DNA from: Chrysochromulina tobinii
Taxonomy: Eukaryota > Haptophyta > Prymnesiales > Chrysochromulinaceae
Assembly (NCBI GenBank): GCA_001275005.1
Contig: JWZX01002626.1
Coordinates: forward strand, 1-35,456
DNA length: 35,456 nucleotides
Direction: 5' to 3'
Position 1 is the first letter of the stretch, and each line of letters starts with the position of its first letter. Shown piece by piece: positions 1 through 7,330 of the stretch. The position numbers and the translations under genes were made by a program. The notes beneath the pieces are model-generated. The model worked only from the letters and a program-made list of their open reading frames with translations, had not been told where the DNA came from and made no database searches.

Positions 1-2872
1 AAGGGATGTGGGAAGGGAGGCGGTTGGGTTTTCAGGTTCGAAGGGTGGGAGATGAGGGGGAAGAGGGGGGTCATCATCGTCCTCTTGGTCATACCGCCGG
101 CCACCGCCTCCGCCACCTCCCCCGTCTCCTCCTCCACCTTCGTCGTCGTCGTCTCCACCACTACCGCTTCCGCCTCCGCCAGCTCCTCCGGCTCTGGGAG
201 TTTCTTCGTCTTGATGGTCATGTTGGCCGTCGTTGTTGCGTTGAGCTTGAGCTTGATGGTAATATTGACCGTGGCCTTCGCCTTGAGCTTGAGCTTGGGG
301 TTGGGTCTCTTCCTCATCTACGTCGAGAGCAAAGCTGTCGATAGCTGGGGCAAAGTTCGGTGCCGCAGTTGTAATTGGTTGGGCCGGGGCAGTAGGCTCG
401 TCCTGGTTGGGCATCTCCTCATCGTCGACGTCGAGAACAAAGCGGTCGAGATCAGGGGCAAGGTTCGGCGTTGCAGTTGTACCCATCGGATAATCAGTGA
501 GAAGGGGAGTACAGGGTTGGCATTCGATGAGGGGGAGGTGATTCGATGGGAGTATCGCCGAGGTACTCATAGGCCAGAGGTGGGCGGCAACCGTGGCTAG
601 GGTGGAGGGGGGAGGTAAGAGTGGGGATGTGGGTCCGGCGAGGGCGGCGAGGCGGCGGAGGCGGTATTGGCAGGTTGCGGCGTGGTCGTCAAAGGATGCA
701 GAGAGGAAGACGTTGGTGCAATCAGTGCAGATCGTCAATCCAAAGGGGGAGAGGTCGGGGGGTCCAGTGGGGGGGCAGAGGAAGGCGCTCGTGCGGTGAT
801 GGGAACGGATGTGGGCGAGGGTGTGTTGTGGGGTTGGGAGTCGTGTGGTGCATGGGACAAGGCCAGAGAAGGGGCAGTAGGTGTTTCGTCGAGGGTGGTC
901 TGGTTCGGGGGATGGAAGGATGGGTGAAGGGAGAGGTTTGTGTGGTAGGGGTGTGAGGGTGAAGGAGAGTGCGGGTGAGTGGGTAGGGCGGGGAAGGTTA
1001 AGGTGGAGGTCGTGAGAGCCGGGAAGGACGCCCGCGACGAAAGGGGGAGAGCCGTCGGCCGACGAGGGGCAAACAGGGCAGGCGAGCGCTGCGTGAGAGT
1101 GGGCTTCATCGGCAGGATGGGAGCAGGCAGCTTGTGTGAAGCAGGCATTGTGGACGCGGTGGCCGCATGGGAGGAAGAGCCATAGGGTATTGGCCTGTTT
1201 GCTAATGCGATGGCGGGTGTCATCCCAGGATAATCGGCAGTGGCCACCGGGTTCAGAATCCGTGTCAAGGCAGATGGAGCAGGAAGGGCTGGGGGAAGGA
1301 GGTATCGGGGCTGGGCCGTGTGATGTGCAGCGGCCTTCAGAGTTGAAAAGGCTTCGAAGTTGGGGAATGGAAATCGGGTGTGCTGTACCGGTGTTTCGGG
1401 CGGGGTAGGGAAGGCTTGGGGGAGGTGGGAGGGATGCAGCCGAGAAGATTTGGGTACGGAGGGCTCGGCTGCGGATCAAATCAGCGGGTTCGGCCACAGG
1501 GGGGATGTAGTCAAGGGAGGCCCGTGTTGCCTGGCGAGAAGGGCGATCAATCCAGGCAATCATCAAAGTGGCAATCAAGGACTCGACTCGGATGTATGCT
1601 GCCAACCACGCCACCCCTCATACCCACGCCCACCAACCCTCCGTCCCTTGGTCCTTTCTGGGATACCCCGTCTCACCCCCGTACACGACGACCTTCCACC
1701 CTCCACCCCACCTTCCACACAGATACCCCGCATACCACACACCGCCCCCGCCCCTCACACCCCGCCACCTCTCACTTATCCCCTCCCAACACCGCGACCT
1801 CACCCTCCCTTGATTGGATATCGATTTCATCATCTCTTCCCCCTCGTCCCCCATCATTGAGAGCCCGACCCGATCTCGATGCAAACCTCAGCCTCCTACG
1901 ACCACAACTCCACTGCGGTCCAACCCGATGGGCCGCGAAATCCTTTTCCTCTTTCCCTCCCCCCTGGGCCTGTATGAAGCGGGTGACGACAGAGAGGTGG
2001 AATTGGGAGAGGTGAATGCGGACAGGATGCCAGTTGGACTCATCGTGCTCGTGGTCAAGGAGCCATTGGGTAGAGAAATCAAAGGAGTGTTGGGTGATTG
2101 GATGACCATTGTAATCACGGGGGTAGGAAGGGGGGAGTTCATCAAAATCGGGTCGGGGCGGGAGGTGGGTATCGGCGAGGGTTGAGAAGGGGGGGGATGC
2201 GGGGCGTGAGGATGGTGGTGACGGCGGTGGAGAGGGGGGTTGGGGCGGTGGCTGAGTGAGGGCAGCGGAAGGAGAGAGGGCCAGGGCGGAGGCGGATGGG
2301 ATTGCGGCCGAGGTGCCGAGTTGGAGCCAGGCCTGGTGCCCAGTTTCGGTAAGTGTGGCCAGGTGTTGGAGGGTAGCTGCTGCTGCTGAAGCGATGTCGT
2401 TTGCTGAGTAGTGTGATGTGGTTGCTGGCTGGAAAAAGTTTTGGATGTGAGGATCCGGGGAGCTGGCGGCGTATGAGGCGAGGAAGGCGAAAGAACAAGG
2501 GAGCGGGCAGTGAGTAGATGGTCGGGGATTGGAGATGATGGTATCAGCTGAAAGGTTGGGTAGGGCGAGCGTCAGATGGGGATTGTAGTGTGAGATTCGC
2601 AAGAAGATGTCATCGGAAGGAGCTGGAGGTAAGGGTCGAAGGTACGGCAGATTCGGCTGTAGAAAAGCGTATGCTGGTGCAGCGTGAGTTTGGATGGCGC
2701 GGAGGCGAGAGTCGATGGGCAGTATGGAGGCGCCGAGGTCGGAGCGGCACGCGGGTGCTGGAGTTGTCGGGCGTGGTGTCGAGTCGGTGCCAGGCTCGGT
2801 GACCATTTTTAGAAATGGCGGGCGCATTGATAATTTTGGTCCTTCAAGCGGGTATCGGATATGGTGATGCAT
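1..2872 (-). CDS. RING-H2 and zinc-finger protein, partial (runs off left edge); possible retroelement ORF
   Basis: Two open stretches on the minus strand appear to belong together. The frame from about 1617 down to base 1 has no stop and encodes a canonical RING-H2 domain (1281-1069): CSIC, 34 residues, CGHRVHNAC, 20 residues, CPVC. Further on are a C2H2-like motif (C-x7-C, then HIRSH, near 880-800), a C2HC motif (C-x2-C-x11-H-x3-C, near 730-670), an acidic Gln/Ala-rich stretch and a Gly-rich tail before the window edge. Upstream, the frame 2872-1772 gives a Pro/Ser/Ala-rich protein. A phase-compatible GT-AG intron (donor GTGAGG at 1803, acceptor TTGGCAG ending at 1599) would join them into at least 889 residues, with the RING at about 463-533. 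RING-H2 domains usually bind E2 enzymes. Zinc fingers followed by an acidic linker also occur at the front of some non-LTR retrotransposon proteins, so a reverse transcriptase may lie to the left. The RING is certain; the intron, the start and the retroelement idea are inference. Confidence 0.6.
1599..1803 (-). other. Tentative intron in the RING-H2 gene
   Basis: This segment has stops in the neighbouring reading frames and a C-rich, simple composition on the plus strand. Read on the minus strand it starts GTGAGG and ends TTGGCAG. Removing it joins the upstream frame to the RING frame in phase 1. It could instead be a frameshifted or decayed stretch. Confidence 0.35.
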
Positions 2873-2981
2873 CGCGAGTTTTGATCGTGCGGAAACGAGA
2901 GTCGTTGGGCAGTATAGAGGTGTCGAGATCGGAGCGGTGCACGGGAGCTGGAGCAGTCGGGCGTGATATCGAGTCGGTCAC
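2698..2981. repeat. Imperfect tandem duplication, 190-bp period
   Basis: About 93 bp around 2698-2790 recur at 2888-2981 with roughly a dozen substitutions. For example, GTCGATGGGCAGTAT at 2711 matches GTCGTTGGGCAGTAT at 2901, and GGGCGTGGTGTCGAGTCGGT matches GGGCGTGATATCGAGTCGGT. The 190-bp offset is not a multiple of three, so the two copies are not read in the same frame. The duplication sits at the 5' end of the minus-strand RING gene, where repeated promoter or UTR units of a retroelement would be expected; that reading is inference. Confidence 0.6.
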
Positions 2982-3412
2982 ACGCGTTCACGTTCACGTT
3001 CATTGGCCCTCTTGGAAGGACGCGCCACCACCTCAGGTCCCGTGGAGACACAGCGTGGAGAGCAGAGCGCAGTCTCTACTTTGTCTCTACACGAGTGACC
3101 GCGTGTGAACTCCGTGCCGCGCGAAGGCCTTCCGCGCGCCGCTCTTGTGGGTGCAAGGCTAGAGGGTCGTTTTGCATCCAACACCAGTTTACGGGCCTAG
3201 TGCTCTTTTATGGTGGCCGTGCACCGGCACTGCTCTTCCTCGGGAGAGCGGTGCCTCTTCGTCGCCAGTCGTATTCACTGGTCGCTCAAGCCCGTGGTGT
3301 TTTGGATGGGTTGAAGGAGCTGCTGATCAGTGGGAGCACAGCGTTAGCCCGAGAATCGGCGGCGCAAGAGGTTGCCACGCCCTTTGTGCCCAAGCGAAGC
3401 GGTGTGCGTGAT
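2982..3412. other. Intergenic region before the oxygenase gene
   Basis: This lies between the end of the tandem duplication and the oxygenase start. It is open in the oxygenase frame but has no in-frame ATG before 3413, and its translation resembles no domain. It probably holds the promoter and 5' leader. A short CGTTCACGTTCACGTTCA repeat sits near 2983. No TATA box was seen. Confidence 0.4.
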
Positions 3413-4435
3413 ATGGCCGCGACACACGAGTACACACCCGGACGCCCTCTCGTGATCATCCATTCCCTCTTCGACAGCGAGGACATCCAGCAGATTGATC
3501 GGCTGAGTGAGTGGGTCAAGAAGATGCATCCGACCCAGCACGTTTGCAGGCAATTCGACCAGGCTCCCGTAGAGTACGTCAACGGTGAGCTTGTCGTGCC
3601 CGCTACTACGCAGAATTACGGAGGCGGCAACGACGTGACGCACATTCACGGCTTCGCTCAGATAAGCATACCTCACCTGCTAGAGCACATCATTTGCTCT
3701 GCCAGCGAGGCCACAATGACTGCGAGGTGGTTCCCGCACCCAAGGCAGCTCGGCATCCGGTGTGTCGAGTCGCTGCTCTACCATGCTGGTGGCAAGCTGA
3801 AGCTCCATACGGACAGCGAGAGCATCTACACAATTGTCGTCATGCTTAGCGAACCGTGCGCCGGCGCCTTCACTGGTGGCGACTTTGTGATCCGTGAATC
3901 GACGGACCGGTCGTCGGACGCGCTGCTCCGCGCAGCTCCAAAGAAGGGCGATGCGATCATGTGCGTGCACCAGCTGCTCGGACCTTCCCTCGCTGCAAAC
4001 CCAGTTCATGCCGCGCCCCAGCTCATGTGTGGGTTTGCTCACAGCTTTGACTCGAACATTCTGCACGGCGTCGATACCGTTCTCTTGGGAGAGCGGCGCG
4101 TACTCGTTCTCGAGGTGTGTTCTTGGCCCCGGGAGTGCGGGCTGCAGAGAGCAGCTCACTCATGCCGTACTGACCCTTCGCATGGGTCGCCCCAAGGCCT
4201 AGCTTCTGACACTGCCAGCGAGCATTGCGTTGCGATCGATTGTGTACATTGCGAACCCTCTTGATTGACCTCTCTTCATCGGAGAGCCTCTCATGCGTTG
4301 GCCTATTCCGTGCGCGCTTTTGCTTGCTCATTGCAGTTGTGGGCCTATGAGGACGCGAGCGAGGGAGAAAGAAGGCCAGCTGCTCACACGTACCGAAACA
4401 GGGTGAAAGTGCCGACGTTGCTCCGAGTCCGATGA
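3413..4435 (+). CDS. 2-oxoglutarate/Fe(II)-dependent oxygenase, prolyl-4-hydroxylase-like (3 exons)
   Basis: The predicted model joins 3413-3960, 4045-4114 and 4337-4435, giving 238 residues. The double-stranded beta-helix iron site is visible: the HxD pair in KLHTDSESIYTIVVMLSEP (His132, Asp134), then GDAIIFDSNILHGV with the distal iron-binding His, and GERRVLVLELWAYED with the Arg that would hold the 2-oxoglutarate carboxylate. Family members hydroxylate proline or other side chains while oxidising 2-oxoglutarate to succinate and CO2; the substrate here cannot be told. The start is the first in-frame ATG before the conserved fold. No signal peptide or membrane segment is seen, so it is probably cytosolic or nuclear. 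The first intron is 84 bp without a stop, so an unspliced reading adds 28 spurious residues between the two halves of the iron site. Stopping at the second donor would lose the conserved LELWAYED end. An extra 5' exon cannot be excluded. Confidence 0.85.
3961..4044 (+). other. Intron 1 of the oxygenase gene (84 bp, stop-free)
   Basis: Donor AT|GTGCGT and acceptor CTCACAG|C, phase 2. Removal turns GDAIMCVHQ...HSFDSN into GDAIIFDSNILHGV, the expected family motif. Length is a multiple of three and no stop occurs, so the open frame hides it. Confidence 0.75.
4115..4336 (+). other. Intron 2 of the oxygenase gene (222 bp)
   Basis: Donor GAG|GTGTGT and acceptor CATTGCAG|TTG, phase 0. Splicing gives VLVLELWAYEDASEGERRP, which restores the usual family C-terminus and then ends at a TGA at 4433-4435. 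Confidence 0.8.
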
Positions 4436-4758
4436 TGAGGGAGGGGGGTGAGAAGGCCGCTCTGTGGCCCCATGTGTGATTGATGGCAATGATGCGTGTG
4501 TGGACCGGCCCTGGACGAGCACGGTCCAGCACGAGGGACAGTCGAGTGACACTTTGAGAGTTTTTAACGTTTAAGCGGACCGGGCGCACACGGCACCTCT
4601 CGCGCGCGCGACGTGTAATTCATTTATAAAATAGCAACCCTGGTACGCTACCGAATCGCATCTAACATCACCACACGGCCACGCGAACACGCAATAAATA
4701 TACACCTCACGGCCATTTGCGCGACGGCAGATAAACAATCTCGAGTACTCTCTCGCTG
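4436..4758. other. Convergent 3' region between oxygenase and CXXC genes
   Basis: 323 bp without a gene, AT-richer near the middle. It holds a plus-strand AATAAA at 4693-4698 that could be the oxygenase polyadenylation signal, and a TTTATAAAATA stretch near 4623. No open frame of interest was seen. Confidence 0.4.
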
Positions 4759-5448
4759 TTAGTCATGGGCAAGTTCATCGACGTAGCCGAAGGACTGTAG
4801 CGAGCTCTCGTCGCACCAATCGGCCTCGGCGAGCAGGTCCATGATGTCGCTGCTGCTACGGACCTCTGGCCGCTGCAGCACCTGGGCGGAATCCTCGCGC
4901 GTCGGCTGCAGCCAGTTGCCCCCGACGGTGAAGTTGCCAGCTTCGTACCCCTTCGACCCCTTGGGCTGAGGCGGGGCCTTGGGCGCCAGGCACTTGCGGT
5001 TGGAGCAGCGCGAGTGGCGCAGCCCCGGCCCGCCAAACTTGGGCATGTCGCGGCAGCACGGGCACTCGCCGCAGTCCGGGCGCGAGCAGGCGTTGCATGT
5101 GCATTGGCTCTTTTTGAAGCGGCGTACACTGCTCAAGCTGGGGGGATTCCCGGCCCAGGAGCCATCATGATTTTCGTTGGCTGCCTGCCCATCGGCGGTA
5201 CGAGCATTAGTGGATGGTGGACAAGGCGCACAGAACTGTGCCTGAGCATTGGCCTCACGGAACCAGCAGCCGGCACATTGCGTCAGTCGTGAAGGCTGCC
5301 GTACACCGCAAGTCCTGCATAGCTGAGCGAGCTCGAGATCGTCGTCTTGATCAGACTCGGACTCCTCTTGGGAGGCTAAGGAATCGACGGTCGACGACGA
5401 TCGCGACATAGCCACGTCTCCCTGGACCATGCCCCAGGTCTCAGACAT
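4759..5448 (-). CDS. CXXC-type zinc-finger protein
   Basis: A 229-residue protein. Residues 110-153 form a CXXC domain, the fold that recognises unmethylated CpG in DNMT1, CFP1, KDM2 and MLL. The core reads CGECPCCRDMPKFGGPG (Cys126, 129 and 132, then the invariant KFGG), ending CSNRKC (Cys148, Cys153). The opening cluster is odd: C-x-C-x2-C (Cys116, 118, 121) instead of C-x2-C-x2-C, and the usual KQ after KFGG is replaced. An N-terminal set of CxxC pairs (Cys44/47, 58/61, 73/76) could bind another zinc, and an acidic Ser-rich stretch precedes it. No catalytic domain is present, so a nuclear DNA-binding or adaptor role is likely. The start is the first in-frame ATG; the frame stays open upstream to 5502 without another. 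It shares a divergent promoter with the protease gene. Confidence 0.85.
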   Translation of the reverse strand: MSETWGMVQGDVAMSRSSSTVDSLASQEESESDQDDDLELAQLCRTCGVRQPSRLTQCAGCWFREANAQAQFCAPCPPSTNARTADGQAANENHDGSWAGNPPSLSSVRRFKKSQCTCNACSRPDCGECPCCRDMPKFGGPGLRHSRCSNRKCLAPKAPPQPKGSKGYEAGNFTVGGNWLQPTREDSAQVLQRPEVRSSSDIMDLLAEADWCDESSLQSFGYVDELAHD

Positions 5449-5753
5449 GCTCAAAACCTGTCTCCGGCACGTCTTCTCCGAAGATACCAAAAGGCGGTGC
5501 AAAAATCAACGTTGAGCAGCGTTGGGTGATTACATGTAATGACTAAGCTGATTACGATATAATTGTTTCGTCAAGACCTCGAGGGTCTGGGAATCGCCGT
5601 CGGCGCTCATACATTTGCCAGACTGGACGCCGACGTATGGGTGCCGCCAACGGGCGGGTATTGCAAAACAGTGCGCTTTCTAGTTTACCCTGTTATAACG
5701 CTTTTCTGAGAAAAAAGGCCTCGGAGAAGCCGAGCTTCCTGAAGACGGCAGAG
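5449..5753. promoter_or_regulatory. Divergent promoter region, CXXC gene / cysteine protease gene
   Basis: 305 bp separate the two start codons, so both promoters must lie here. Visible elements are a 12-bp perfect palindrome ATTACATGTAAT at 5529-5540 and an AT-rich GATATAATTG near 5557 that could act as a TATA-like element for the minus-strand gene. CAACGTTG is near 5509. The assignment is by position only. Confidence 0.4.
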
Positions 5754-6884
5754 ATGCTGTTCCTGGTGACCCTGGCGCTCGCTGCGCCCGTCGAGCTCGT
5801 AGAGTACGCGCCGAAAAAGACGACTCGCCACGTGCTCAAATCGCTCGACTACCACCTCTCCTTCGAGCAGTACGTGGCGGAGTATCGCAAGGTCTACACC
5901 GATGCAGAGAAGCCCGCACGCCAGGCCGCGTTCGAGGCCTCACTTGCCGCAATCAAGGCGCACAACGAGCAGATCCCGGCGCCCTCGTGGTTCATGGGCC
6001 TCTCCGAGCACAGTGACAAGAGCAAGGATGAGTGGGCCTCTCTCAAGGGGCTGCACCGCGGCGCGTTCTTTTCAGCCGCCGTCGCTGCCGTGCGTGCCAA
6101 CACCACTCGGCGGTTCGACCCGCCCGCCAGCCTCGACTGGCGCGATTCGGGCGTCGTCACGCCAGTCAAGAACCAGGGCGGATGCGGCTCTTGCTGGGCC
6201 TTCTCAGCCGCAGAGACCGTCGAGTCGGCTTACGGCATGGCGACGCTCAAGGCCAGCGGCAAGGCCGCCTCCATCCCCATCCTCTCGCCTCAACAGCTCG
6301 TCGACTGCGCGCCCAACCCGGAACACTGTGGCGGCACTGGCGGATGTGCGGGCTCCACGCAGCCCCTCGCCTTCCAGTACCTCATCTCGTCGGGCGGCGA
6401 GGACAGCGATCTGGACTACCCATACATGGCGCGCGACGGCAAGTGCGTGGCCGGCAGCCGCAAGCCTGTGATCGGCATCAGCGGGTACGAAGACCTTCCC
6501 ATGAATGACTACACGGCGCTGCTCGAGGCGCTCGTGAACGAGGGCCCGATCGCCATCTCGGTCGACGCCTCGTGGGGCGCGTACGAGGACGGCGTCTTCT
6601 CGTCGGACTCGAACTGGTTGATCGACCACGCCGTGCAGCTCGTGGGCTACGGGACGGAAGGCGGCAAGGACTACTGGCTCGTGCGCAACTCGTGGGGCAC
6701 GAGCTGGGGCGAGAATGGATACATCAAGCTCGAGAAATTTGGAGAGGGCAAGGAGCCGTGCGGCACCGACACGGCGCCCGCGTCTGGCTTCGTCTGCGAG
6801 GGCGGTCCGTCGACGATCACCGTGTGCGGCACCTCGGGCATGCTCTCGGGCTCCTCGTACCCGACGGGCGCGAAGCTGCTCTGA
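5754..6884 (+). CDS. Papain-family (C1A) cysteine protease precursor, cathepsin-like
   Basis: 376 residues from the ATG that begins a hydrophobic signal peptide (MLFLVTLALAA). An upstream in-frame ATG at 5637 would bury the signal, so I prefer 5754. Residues 30-100 resemble the I29 inhibitory propeptide (YHLSFEQYVAEYRKVYTD), though the usual ENKFADLT segment has become MGLSEHSDKSKDEW. The mature enzyme begins around residue 123 (PPASLDWRDSGVVTPVKNQ). Catalytic residues are all present: Gln141 (oxyanion hole), Cys147 in GGCGSCWAFS, His292 in DHAVQLVGYG and Asn312 in RNSWGTSWGENGY. It should be a lysosomal, vacuolar or secreted endopeptidase made as a zymogen. The C-terminal 50 residues (Cys336, Cys348, Cys358) are an extra Ser/Gly-rich tail. 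No intron is needed. Confidence 0.93.
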   Translation: MLFLVTLALAAPVELVEYAPKKTTRHVLKSLDYHLSFEQYVAEYRKVYTDAEKPARQAAFEASLAAIKAHNEQIPAPSWFMGLSEHSDKSKDEWASLKGLHRGAFFSAAVAAVRANTTRRFDPPASLDWRDSGVVTPVKNQGGCGSCWAFSAAETVESAYGMATLKASGKAASIPILSPQQLVDCAPNPEHCGGTGGCAGSTQPLAFQYLISSGGEDSDLDYPYMARDGKCVAGSRKPVIGISGYEDLPMNDYTALLEALVNEGPIAISVDASWGAYEDGVFSSDSNWLIDHAVQLVGYGTEGGKDYWLVRNSWGTSWGENGYIKLEKFGEGKEPCGTDTAPASGFVCEGGPSTITVCGTSGMLSGSSYPTGAKLL

Positions 6885-7330
6885 GGGGGGCTCTAGTAGA
6901 GCGCTCGCGAGTGTTTTGCGTCTGGCCGAGGCCCTCCGTGTAAACTTGTCTGGTCGCTCTAGCGCGGGGAGTCTATGAGCGGCGTGTGCTGCGTTGGCAG
7001 GGTTGCGTCTTTATCTCTTTACAGTGTTTTTCCGAGACATAGGTTGCAGAGTTTGTGAGTTTCCGCACCGTAATCGCAAAGTCATCCCAAAGCCTCTGGC
7101 GAGAAATGTGGGATCAGTCTGGGGATCAGTGTAACAGGGTCAGGGAGAGACCCCCGACCAGTGTCGAGTGTGGGGCGAATTCGTTCGGCTAATCAGTTTT
7201 AACTTAAACTTACTATGAGTGGGGTGCATCGTGGGAACCCGGTACCGTACGAGTGAGTTCACATCCCACAGGTGCGGCATATTTCGTCAGTCACGTTTCG
7301 CGGGTCTCTTTTGTTTCAAGTTGCGACGCG
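6885..7330. other. Intergenic region before the polymerase theta gene
   Basis: 446 bp holding the 3' end of the protease transcript and presumably the polymerase theta promoter. No TATA box, RNA gene or repeat beyond a doubled GGGATCAGT (near 7110 and 7124) was seen. The polymerase frame is open upstream to 7253 but with no ATG there. Confidence 0.4.

Noticed and set aside
52-2015. Plus-strand open frames in the first 2 kb
   Set aside because: They lie opposite the RING-H2 frame and consist of Gly/Arg/Val or Pro/His/Thr-rich simple sequence.
4586-4640. TATA-like TTTATAAAATA on the plus strand at 4623
   Set aside because: No plus-strand gene starts downstream before the divergent pair; it lies in a convergent 3' region.
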